Shown in pieces: positions 7,419-13,976 of a stretch of DNA of 15,158 bases. The first letter of the stretch is position 1. Every line of letters begins with the position of its first letter. This stretch comes from Desulfobacteraceae bacterium (lineage in GTDB: Bacteria > Desulfobacterota > Desulfobacteria > Desulfobacterales > JACKCP01): the NCBI GenBank assembly GCA_020633955.1, contig JACKCP010000029.1, forward strand, positions 1 to 15,158, in the 5' to 3' direction. A program made the position numbers and the translations under genes. The notes beneath the pieces are model-generated. The model did not search any database and was not told the DNA's origin. It saw nothing but the letters and a program-made list of their open reading frames with translations.

Positions 7419-8405
7419 ATGAAAGCTTTTGATTTAATTGATTCAGTAAAAATTATGTACAGTGCAAAGCAGCCTCTTTATATCTGGGGACCTCCCGGAG
7501 TTGGAAAAAGTTCTGTTGTAAAGCAGGCTGCAGATGATCTTGGAATAGGCCTAGTGGATTTAAGAGCAGTTCTTCTTGATCCTGTAGATTTGAGAGGCCT
7601 TCCAAGAATTGATGATAATTATAAAACCTCTTGGACTGTTCCTGATTTTCTTCCTCAGGAAGGTAAGGGGATTTTGTTTCTTGATGAACTGAATTCAGCT
7701 CCGGTTCTTGTCCAGGCTGCATGCTATCAGCTTATTTTAGACAGAAAAATAGGAGACTATATCCTTCCTGAGGGCTGGGTAGTTATTGCAGCAGGAAACA
7801 GGGAAACTGACCGTGCTGTCACAAACAGAATTTCTTCAGCTCTTGCCAACAGATTTACACATATTGAGTTTGAAATAGACATTGAAGATTTTGTAAAATG
7901 GGCAATTTTATCGGGCATCAGAAAAGAAGTAATCTCCTTTTTAAGATTTCGTCCAATGCTTTTGCATAATTTTGATCCTTCAAAAAATGAAAAAGCATTT
8001 CCAACACCAAGGTCATGGGAATTTGTATCCGAAATTTTAAACCAGAATCCCCCCCGTAAACTTCTTAATGAACTTTTAAGGGGAACTGTTGGAGAGGGTG
8101 CTGCTGCGGAGTTTTCCGGATATCTTCGTGTTTTTGAAAATGTTCCAGACATTAATCATCTTATAAAAAATAAAGTCAGATGGATTCCGCCCCATGATGA
8201 TCCAGGGCTGTTGTATGCAGTTTCACAGGTTGCTGCTTCAAAGGCAAAGGTTTTTGAAATTGAGCAGATTATGGATTTTGCCTGCCTGATGCCAAAGGAG
8301 TTTGAGATACTTACAATGAGGGATTCAATTAAAAAAAATAATGCAATAGTTGAAACTAAATTTTTTTCAAACTGGGCAAAAGAAAATTCGGAGCTGTTTT
8401 TCTAA
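7419..8405 (+). CDS. MoxR-type AAA+ ATPase
   Basis: A 328-aa AAA+ ATPase of the MoxR/AAA_5 type. It has Walker A GPPGVGKS (residues 24-31), a DLRAVLLDPVDLRGLP segment, Walker B GILFLDE (84-90), a sensor-1 region VIAAGNRETD (Asn127) and an arginine-finger-like stretch ending SALANRF (139-146). MoxR ATPases work with VWA-domain partners to remodel or activate target proteins (family knowledge). I chose the ATG at 7419 with CAGGGA (7408-7413) ahead; the frame is open to a TTG at 7347, but that lies in the promoter region and adds a non-conserved stretch. The stop codon directly abuts the ATG of the VWA gene, so translation is probably coupled. Target protein unknown. Confidence 0.9.
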   Translation: MKAFDLIDSVKIMYSAKQPLYIWGPPGVGKSSVVKQAADDLGIGLVDLRAVLLDPVDLRGLPRIDDNYKTSWTVPDFLPQEGKGILFLDELNSAPVLVQAACYQLILDRKIGDYILPEGWVVIAAGNRETDRAVTNRISSALANRFTHIEFEIDIEDFVKWAILSGIRKEVISFLRFRPMLLHNFDPSKNEKAFPTPRSWEFVSEILNQNPPRKLLNELLRGTVGEGAAAEFSGYLRVFENVPDINHLIKNKVRWIPPHDDPGLLYAVSQVAASKAKVFEIEQIMDFACLMPKEFEILTMRDSIKKNNAIVETKFFSNWAKENSELFF

Positions 8406-9689
8406 ATGAATCCAGAACTTAAAATATTGAGGGCAAAAACAAGGCTTATTTTAGATCATCCTTTTTTCGGGAATTTATGTTCAGGCCTTTTTTTTGTTGA
8501 GGATAAATCCTGTAAAGGTATGTGGACAGACGGAAAATACTGCGGATTCAATCCTTTTTATGTTGAATCACTTCATTTTGACGAGCTTACAGGGCTTATG
8601 GGCCATATTGTTCTTCACAAAGGGCTCCTTCATCATAAAAGACTGAAAACAAGGGACAGGAGTTTGTGGAACGCTGCCTGTGACTACTGTGTAAACTGGA
8701 TTCTTCTTGAGTCGGGTTTCAGGCTTCCAAAGGAAAGTCTTATAAGAGAAGATCTTAAAAATCTTGAAGCTGAAAAAATTTATGAAATCCTTTTAAATGA
8801 AAAAAACGAAAAAGAAGAAAAAGGAAAAGGCGAAAACAGCGATAAGGGAAACAGCGAAACAAACGAAACAGATGAATCATCCTATGATAATCTTTCTTTT
8901 TCAGAAAATAATGAAAATATTGAAAAAGAAGACGGAAAAGAAATGGAAGAAGATGAAAATTCTGATTCATCTGAAAATGAAAGCAATGCAGATAATACGC
9001 CTGAATTTACTGGTGAAGTAAGAGAACCTGAAAATAATGATAAAAACGATAATAATGACCATGATGATTATTCAGATATTCATTTAAAGGAACTTTTAAG
9101 TTCATGTTTGAGAGAAGGATCTGTCCCTGACAGCCTTAAAAGAATGGTTCAAAAATTTTTAAATCCAAAACTTGACTGGAAAAATCTTCTGGAAAAGTTT
9201 TTGAATACCTCTGCAAAATCAGATTACGCCTGGATTCCTCCGAACAGACGTTTTGTTCATTCAGGACTTTATCTTCCTTCAATGAAAAGCAACTCAATTG
9301 AAGATATTGTTCTTGTTATGGATACTTCAGGAAGTATTACCGAAGGTGAGCTTGAGATTTTCATAGCTGAGCTTGGCGGAGCACTTACAGCCTTTGAAGG
9401 AGAAATAGTTGTAATTGGCTGTGATGCAGAAGTTAATTATGCAGAAAAATTCAGAACTTCTGAGCTTCCTTTAAGATTCCCTTTTAAAGGTGGCGGAGGA
9501 ACTGATTTCAGGCCTCCTTTCAAGTGGGTAGATGAAAATCTTTCAAAAATAAGATGTCTTGTTTATTTTACAGATCTCAATTCCTCAAGATATCCGGATG
9601 AGCCTGATTACCCGGTTTTGTGGGTTACTAATAATGACAATATATTTAAAAAGCCTCCTTTTGGAGATATAATCAATATTAACTTATGA
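8406..9689 (+). CDS. DUF2201-type protein: metallopeptidase-like domain, acidic linker, VWA domain
   Basis: A 427-aa protein in three parts. Residues 1-130 resemble the putative metallopeptidase domain that precedes VWA-like domains in DUF2201 proteins (LMGHIVLHKGLLHH, then RSLWNAACDYCVNWILLESGF, then GFRLP). The usual HExxH zinc-peptidase motif reads HIVLH (residues 67-71), so the catalytic Glu is replaced by Ile and peptidase activity is unlikely. Residues about 131-226 form a low-complexity linker rich in Glu, Asp, Asn and Ser. Residues 298-427 are a VWA domain with a full MIDAS site: DTSGS (306-310), GGGGTDF (Thr366) and YFTDLN (Asp390). It is the expected partner of the upstream AAA+ ATPase, with which its start codon is fused to the stop. 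No signal peptide or membrane anchor is seen, so it is probably cytoplasmic. Confidence 0.85.
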   Translation: MNPELKILRAKTRLILDHPFFGNLCSGLFFVEDKSCKGMWTDGKYCGFNPFYVESLHFDELTGLMGHIVLHKGLLHHKRLKTRDRSLWNAACDYCVNWILLESGFRLPKESLIREDLKNLEAEKIYEILLNEKNEKEEKGKGENSDKGNSETNETDESSYDNLSFSENNENIEKEDGKEMEEDENSDSSENESNADNTPEFTGEVREPENNDKNDNNDHDDYSDIHLKELLSSCLREGSVPDSLKRMVQKFLNPKLDWKNLLEKFLNTSAKSDYAWIPPNRRFVHSGLYLPSMKSNSIEDIVLVMDTSGSITEGELEIFIAELGGALTAFEGEIVVIGCDAEVNYAEKFRTSELPLRFPFKGGGGTDFRPPFKWVDENLSKIRCLVYFTDLNSSRYPDEPDYPVLWVTNNDNIFKKPPFGDIININL

Positions 9690-9696
9690 GGTAAAA

Positions 9697-10158
9697 ATGG
9701 AAATCAACTGGAAAATTTTAAAAAAAAGAGGTTATTTCAGACCTGTTCTAACATATTCAATCAAACTCTCAAGAGAAGAGTGTGAACTTGGTATTTCTTC
9801 ATTAAAAATTGATACTAAAATTTTAAAACCACTTAACTCATGGGAAAGTCATTGTTTCCCGGATAAAAATGAAAGGGCGGGAATATTTGATGAAAAAACA
9901 TATGAAATATCAACTCCTTCATTTAAAAATCCATTATTAAACGGCAGTCTTGTCCTTTGCTGGAAAGAAGAAAATTCTTATCCTGAAGTAAAAAAGGGAT
10001 TTGAAATTATAAGAAATATTATGGAAAAAGAGATCATGAGAGCCCAGGAAAGTCTTCCGATTTGCGAATCAGGAGAAATCTTTGTTTCTTCTTCCTTTAA
10101 GAAGAAAACTGCTCCTGCCTTTGCTGCCGAAAGATTTTTAAAGGCTGCCTGTATGTAG
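9697..10158 (+). CDS. Unrecognised 153-aa protein, third gene of the AAA+/VWA operon
   Basis: I do not recognise this protein. It starts 7 nt after the VWA stop codon, and its ribosome binding site (GAGGT, 9688-9692) overlaps that stop, so it almost certainly belongs to the same operon. It is basic at the N-terminus (WKILKKRGYF), has alternating hydrophobic stretches in the middle, a probable helix near residues 100-115 (VKKGFEIIRNIMEKEIMRAQ) and a C-terminus with an Ala-rich end (APAFAAERFLKAACM). Cysteines are at the sites ECELG, SHCFP, VLCWK, PICES and AACM, without a clear zinc-binding pattern. It could be a substrate or adaptor of the MoxR/VWA pair (inference from position only). Base composition is like that of its neighbours. 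Confidence 0.75.
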   Translation: MEINWKILKKRGYFRPVLTYSIKLSREECELGISSLKIDTKILKPLNSWESHCFPDKNERAGIFDEKTYEISTPSFKNPLLNGSLVLCWKEENSYPEVKKGFEIIRNIMEKEIMRAQESLPICESGEIFVSSSFKKKTAPAFAAERFLKAACM

Positions 10159-10468
10159 TTGCCTGGCATAAATTGATGTTTCTATATTTGAATGGGAAAA
10201 GGTTTAGCTTTGTCATATGATTTTAAAATATGTTTTTCTGCTTTTTCTCATTAAATAACCCCTATACTGATAAAAACATACCCTGAAAATGCTGGTATCA
10301 GGTACAAACGCACCTTTCTGATAAAAATTATGACTCTGAGTACCACATAATTTATACAAATTATTCAAGACCTGCAGAGGCAGGTTTTGAGATTGCATAC
10401 AGGTTCTAAAGGGTTAAATCCTGCTCCGGGAAATTTTTTTTGCGGAGCAGGTTAATTCTTTTTTACTG
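10159..10468. other. 310-bp convergent gap with a run of hairpins, no clear gene
   Basis: Between the convergent 153-aa gene and pepA lie three local hairpins: 10279-10304 (TACCCTGA/TCAGGTA, one bulge), 10347-10364 (perfect 7-bp arms, 4-nt loop) and 10370-10385 (ACCTGC-AGAG-GCAGGT). A terminator follows at 10420. The 10-mer CTGATAAAAA occurs twice (10267 and 10318). A 61-codon minus-strand frame (10213-10398) overlaps these structures; it has no clear ribosome binding site and I do not call it a gene. The region may encode a small RNA or be a dispersed repeat. Confidence 0.4.
10420..10451. terminator. GC-rich terminator between convergent operons
   Basis: CCTGCTCCG (10420-10428) pairs perfectly with 10443-10451 around a 14-nt loop. 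The plus strand continues TTAATTCTTTTTT, which suits termination of the AAA+/VWA operon. On the minus strand the downstream sequence is less U-rich, so action on pepA transcripts is possible but less certain. Confidence 0.75.
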
Positions 10469-11950
10469 TTACCTGGATTCTCTGGTCATGACATATTCAG
10501 TGATAAGCCTTACACCAAAACCAGTGCCGCCTTTATTGGTATAATGTCCTGCTTCCTGACTGAAGGCAGGTCCTGCAATATCAAGATGAACATAATCTGT
10601 TTTTTCTACAAATTCCTTCAGAAAAAGCGCTGCTGTAATTGCACCGCCGTACCTTCCTCCGCCTATGTTTTTCAGGTCTGCAACACTGCTTTTCAGTTTT
10701 TTTGCATAGTCTTTAAAAACAGGAAGCATCCAGCATGGTTCATTTATTTTTTTACCTGTTTTTACAATTTCTGAACCGATTTCCTCCCTGTCTGTAAAAA
10801 CTCCTGCAATTTTGTCTCCAAGGGCTACCATGCAGGCACCTGTAAGAGTTGCAGCATCAATTATAAGGTCAGGATTGAAAAGCTTTTCTGTATAGGAAAG
10901 AGCATCTGCCAGAATAAGTCTTCCTTCTGCATCGGTATTTAAAACTTCAATGGTTTTTCCAAGATATGATTTCAAAACATCACCAGGTCTGTATGAATCA
11001 CCTGAAATCATATTTTCAGCTATTGGGACAACTGCAATTATTCTTTTGTTTATACCAAGCTTTGCAAGTGCAGCAGCAGCTCCTGTAACAGCAGCAGCTC
11101 CTCCCATGTCAAGCTTCATGTCTTCCATTCCGGAAGGGGGCTTAAGGTCAAGTCCGCCTGAATCAAATGTTATGCCTTTTCCAACAAGGGCAATTGTTTC
11201 ATCATAATTTTTTGGTGTATATTCCATTATCACAAGATATGCACCTTCTGAGCTTCCTTTTGCAACTCCAAGATGTGAATTAAATCCAAGCTCTTCAAGT
11301 TTTGCATTGTCAAAAACCTGAGTTTGAAGTCCTGACCTCGAGGCAAAATCAACAAGAAGGTTTTTAAGCTTTTCTGGCCTTTTATCCATTGGAGGAGTAG
11401 AAACAATATTTCTTGCAAAAAAAACGCAGGAACAGATTTTTTCAGTTTGATCTGCAATTTTTTTAAATTCTTCAATGTTTTCATCCAAAACAGGGATTCT
11501 TATTTCCTTTAAAGGCTGCTCTTCTTTTTTTGACTTGTATTCGTTAAATGAGTAATTTGAAAGATAGGCTCCCTCGCAAATTGCTTTGAAAGATTCAATT
11601 TTATCAGAATCTGCTTTATTAAAATCAGGAATTATAATGTCAAGACTGGATGCTTTAAGAGAAAGTGCCTGTTTTACGGCATTTGAAGCAAATCTTCTGT
11701 AAGATTCGGATGATATGTTTTCTTTTTTTCCAAAACCGCAGACAACCATTTTTTTTGCATTGATATTTTCAGGTGAATAGAAAACTATTGTTTTATCTTC
11801 CTCTCCTTTAAATTCCTCCAGTTCCCTTGCCCTTTTTTCAAGTGCAAAATATTTTTTTTCACCACAGAATTCATTAATATTTTCACATGAACCAATAGCA
11901 GTAATTTCCGAGCCTGCTTCAAGTTCTGAAAATTTTATTATTTTAAGCAT
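10469..11950 (-). CDS. pepA: Leucyl aminopeptidase (M17)
   Basis: A 493-aa M17 aminopeptidase of normal length that removes N-terminal residues from peptides in the cytoplasm using two metal ions, usually as a hexamer. The catalytic C-terminal half is intact. Counting from the start, Lys258 and Asp263 lie in GKGITFDSGG, Lys270 in LDLKPP, Asp281 in MKLDMGGAAAV, and Asp340, Glu342 and Arg344 in NTDAEGRL. These sit at a constant offset of 12 from the E. coli PepA ligands as I recall them. GGRYGGAITAALFL and VHLDIAG close the domain. The N-terminal half (1-170) is divergent and Lys/Glu-rich, as usual. GGAG (11956-11959) precedes the ATG by 5 nt. It follows glpX by 14 nt and ends the three-gene operon. 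In some bacteria PepA also binds DNA; nothing here tests that. Confidence 0.95.
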   Translation of the reverse strand: MLKIIKFSELEAGSEITAIGSCENINEFCGEKKYFALEKRARELEEFKGEEDKTIVFYSPENINAKKMVVCGFGKKENISSESYRRFASNAVKQALSLKASSLDIIIPDFNKADSDKIESFKAICEGAYLSNYSFNEYKSKKEEQPLKEIRIPVLDENIEEFKKIADQTEKICSCVFFARNIVSTPPMDKRPEKLKNLLVDFASRSGLQTQVFDNAKLEELGFNSHLGVAKGSSEGAYLVIMEYTPKNYDETIALVGKGITFDSGGLDLKPPSGMEDMKLDMGGAAAVTGAAAALAKLGINKRIIAVVPIAENMISGDSYRPGDVLKSYLGKTIEVLNTDAEGRLILADALSYTEKLFNPDLIIDAATLTGACMVALGDKIAGVFTDREEIGSEIVKTGKKINEPCWMLPVFKDYAKKLKSSVADLKNIGGGRYGGAITAALFLKEFVEKTDYVHLDIAGPAFSQEAGHYTNKGGTGFGVRLITEYVMTRESR

Positions 11951-11964
11951 ATGTTCTCCAATTG

Positions 11965-12951
11965 TTATCGTTCGTATTTAATGGAACTGAACTTCATAAG
12001 TTTTGTGAAATTATGTACAGATTTTATATATCTTATTGTTCCAGTTCTTCCCCTTATAACCATTGACTGTGTAACAGCGCCTTTTCCAGTATAGGTAACT
12101 CCTGAAAGAAAAGTGCCGCCTGAAATTCCTGTTGCTGCAAAAAAGACATCTTCACTTCTTACAAGGTCGTCTACGTTTCTGACTTTTTTTAAATCAGCCC
12201 CTTCTTTTTTTAAGGCTTCAATTTCCTCTTTTTTCTGGGGATTCAATCTTGTAAATATTTCTCCGTTAAGACCTTTTATTGCACAGGCAGAAAGCACTCC
12301 TTCAGGGGTTCCTCCTGTTCCCATCATAAGATCTACCTCAGATGTGGGATCAATTGCCATCAGGGAGCCAGCAACATCTCCGTCTGTGTGCAGCTGGATT
12401 CTTGCACCGGCTTTTCTTATTTTTTCAATAAGTTCCCTGTGTCTTGGTTTGTCAAGGACAAAAACCATGAGGTCTTCCACGTCTTTTCCAAGTGCCTTTG
12501 CTATTTTTGAAAGGTTATCTTCTACCGGAGCCTCAATGTCTGCAACATTTCTTGCAGCTTCAGGTACAACAAGTTTTTCCATATAAAAGCTTGAGCCGGG
12601 AGTAAACATTGTGCCTTCTGGTGCAACACCAACAACTGCAATGGCATTTGGTCTTCCGTAGGCAAGAAGGTTGGTGCCTTCAACTGGATCAACTGCAACA
12701 TCAACTGAAGGTCCCTGTCCTGTTCCAAGTGATTCTCCGTTGTAAAGCATTGGAGCATGATCCTTTTCACCTTCGCCTATTATTACCCTGCCTTTGATAT
12801 TTATAGCATTAAATGAAAGTCTCATGGCATCAACTGCTGCCTGATCTCCTTTTTCTTTTTCACCTTTGCCAAGCCATCTTGCAGACGCAAGGGCAGCCGA
12901 TTCAGTAACCCTTACAAGATCAAGGCCCAGATTATGCTGGGGATATTCCAT
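11965..12951 (-). CDS. glpX: Class II fructose-1,6-bisphosphatase GlpX
   Basis: A 328-aa class II fructose-1,6-bisphosphatase, converting fructose 1,6-bisphosphate to fructose 6-phosphate in gluconeogenesis. The sequence is typical from end to end: LVRVTESAALASARWLGKG at the N-terminus, VIIGEGEKDHAPMLYNGE (57-74), the metal-site motif DVAVDPVEGTNLL (84-96), then DGDVAGSLMAIDP and MGTGGTPEGVLSACA. Length is normal. The class belongs to the same Li-sensitive phosphatase fold as CysQ elsewhere in this window, but the two are clearly distinct. An AGGGAG ribosome binding site precedes the ATG. The gene lies 16 nt after the alpha/beta hydrolase gene and 14 nt before pepA. Gluconeogenesis via this enzyme is needed for growth on acids or CO2. 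Some GlpX enzymes also act on sedoheptulose 1,7-bisphosphate; no neighbour suggests this here. Confidence 0.95.
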   Translation of the reverse strand: MEYPQHNLGLDLVRVTESAALASARWLGKGEKEKGDQAAVDAMRLSFNAINIKGRVIIGEGEKDHAPMLYNGESLGTGQGPSVDVAVDPVEGTNLLAYGRPNAIAVVGVAPEGTMFTPGSSFYMEKLVVPEAARNVADIEAPVEDNLSKIAKALGKDVEDLMVFVLDKPRHRELIEKIRKAGARIQLHTDGDVAGSLMAIDPTSEVDLMMGTGGTPEGVLSACAIKGLNGEIFTRLNPQKKEEIEALKKEGADLKKVRNVDDLVRSEDVFFAATGISGGTFLSGVTYTGKGAVTQSMVIRGRTGTIRYIKSVHNFTKLMKFSSIKYER

Positions 12952-12967
12952 AAATATTTCTCCCTGT

Positions 12968-13693
12968 TTAATTTAAGTATTTTACAAACCAGTTAACTGC
13001 TTCATCGATCATAATATTCTGATCTCTTAGATTGGTAATTCTGTGATCTCCATTTTTAAGGGTGATCATTTTTTTGTCATTTTTTAGATTAGAATATAAA
13101 ATTTCTCCATTTTCAAAAGGCACAATTTCATCATTATCACCATGAATTACAAGTGAATTTTTTATTTTATCAATATCACCTGAAAGGTCAAAATCTATAT
13201 TTTTTTCAAAGAAATTTCTTGGTAATCCTGTTTCCTTCATAAGTATATCAATGCTTTTTGAAAAGGAAGTTTTCATGGTTCTTCCAATTACCGGAGATGC
13301 AACAAGAACCATTGCCTGAGGTTTAATTTCATTATGGGAATAAATACATGTAGCTCCCCCCATGCTGCTTCCAAAAAGCCCTGTTCTTTTTATATTATAA
13401 TTTGTCTTTAAGTATTCAAATGCTGATATTATATCAGTTTTTCTTGTTAAAAGATTTGTATTTTCAAGTTTTCCTTCGCTTGTTGAGCATCCCCTGTGAT
13501 TGAATCTAAGATATCCGATATTATAGTCAGAAAGCCTTGTTGCAAGATTTATCTGCTTCATGCTCTGCGCGTCGCTTAAAAGTCCGTGTGAACCAATAAC
13601 TATGGAATTTGAAAAATTTTTGGGTATATGAAGATATCCGCTTAGCTTGAATTTTTCTGAATAAAAATTAATTTCTTTAAAATCTGAAGACAT
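12968..13693 (-). CDS. Alpha/beta hydrolase
   Basis: A 241-aa single-domain serine hydrolase, cytoplasmic, without signal peptide. The oxyanion-side motif is GSHGLLSD (34-41), the strand with Arg-Gly is YLRFNHRGCSTSEG (61-74), the nucleophile elbow is GSSMGG with Ser110, the acid is Asp188 in HGDNDEIVP, and the base is His217 in KNGDHRIT. This pattern fits the esterase/acyl-peptide-hydrolase-like branch of the fold (Hydrolase_4/Peptidase_S9-like, from memory). The substrate cannot be predicted. It leads the operon with glpX and pepA, with short gaps, so it is co-transcribed with central metabolism genes; no functional link follows from that. AAAGG upstream of the ATG gives a modest ribosome binding site. 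Confidence 0.88.
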   Translation of the reverse strand: MSSDFKEINFYSEKFKLSGYLHIPKNFSNSIVIGSHGLLSDAQSMKQINLATRLSDYNIGYLRFNHRGCSTSEGKLENTNLLTRKTDIISAFEYLKTNYNIKRTGLFGSSMGGATCIYSHNEIKPQAMVLVASPVIGRTMKTSFSKSIDILMKETGLPRNFFEKNIDFDLSGDIDKIKNSLVIHGDNDEIVPFENGEILYSNLKNDKKMITLKNGDHRITNLRDQNIMIDEAVNWFVKYLN

Positions 13694-13743
13694 TTTTTTA
13701 ACCTTTTTGTTTTTTTTAGATCTGTATAAATTGAATTTTTCAA

Positions 13744-13773
13744 ATCATAAATAATATTTTTCATATTGTTCAA
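13744..13773 (-). promoter_or_regulatory. Candidate promoter of the hydrolase-glpX-pepA operon
   Basis: On the minus strand TTGAAC (13768-13773), an 18-nt spacer and TATGAT (13744-13749) lie about 50 nt before the hydrolase ATG at 13693. The boxes match sigma70 well, but the surrounding sequence is very AT-rich, so chance matches are likely. Confidence 0.4.
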
Positions 13774-13780
13774 TATTAAA

Positions 13781-13808
13781 TTGGACATTTTATGGAAAAA
13801 AATATTAT
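13781..13808 (+). promoter_or_regulatory. Candidate promoter for the leuA leader and leuA
   Basis: TTGGAC (13781-13786), a 16-nt spacer and TATTAT (13803-13808) would start a transcript near 13815, giving a leader of about 160 nt before leuA. This leader would contain the small ORF and hairpin described separately. The -35 box is weak. Confidence 0.35.
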
Positions 13809-13848
13809 ATATGACACTTATTTTTAAATTAAAAGTGCGGAGGATAAT

Positions 13849-13929
13849 TTGTTTTTTGAAGGGTTTAAAGCCGCGGGCAGCAAAGATTGCATAATCCCGC
13901 GGTCCATGCTCGGTATTTTCGGTTATTAA
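13849..13929 (+). CDS. Possible 26-codon leader ORF upstream of leuA
   Basis: A TTG at 13849 is preceded by a strong GGAGGA (13839-13844) at 4-5 nt, and the frame runs 26 codons to TAA at 13927. The peptide starts with FFEGFK after the initiator and ends LGIFGY. It is not rich in leucine (one CTC plus the TTG start), so a classical leucine-counting attenuator is not supported. Its stop lies 47 nt before the leuA ATG. It overlaps a GC-rich hairpin and the left arm of a repeat next to the leuA ribosome binding site, so its translation could affect leuA. It may equally be a chance frame with a good Shine-Dalgarno sequence. Confidence 0.35.
   Translation: MFFEGFKAAGSKDCIIPRSMLGIFGY
13871..13902 (+). 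promoter_or_regulatory. GC-rich hairpin in the leuA leader
   Basis: CCGCGGG (13871-13877) pairs perfectly with 13896-13902, and inside the loop GCAA (13880-13883) pairs with TTGC (13887-13890). No T-tract follows, so it is not an intrinsic terminator by itself. Its GC content is much higher than that of the rest of the gap. No T-box signature (TGGNACCGCG) or riboswitch core was recognised. Confidence 0.5.
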
Positions 13930-13976
13930 AAAATTTAAATCAAACATAACTTGAAAAAACCGAAAAGGACAAAATA

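Noticed and set aside
8797..9021. Lys-rich 74-codon frame overlapping the VWA gene
   Set aside because: It is a shadow of the A-rich acidic linker in another frame.
10213..10398. 61-codon open frame on the minus strand in the convergent gap
   Set aside because: No clear ribosome binding site, it overlaps several hairpins and I recognise no family. It may be a decayed or chance frame, so the region is described as a gap.
12113..12586. 157-codon plus-strand frame opposite glpX
   Set aside because: It lies wholly antisense to a complete, well-conserved glpX and has no family resemblance.
13642..13947. 101-codon minus-strand frame across the leuA/hydrolase gap
   Set aside because: It overlaps the hydrolase start in another frame, is AT-driven in composition and resembles no protein I know.
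13849..13976. T-box or classical leucine attenuator upstream of leuA
   Set aside because: No T-box consensus, no leucine codon run, and no terminator with a T-tract before leuA.
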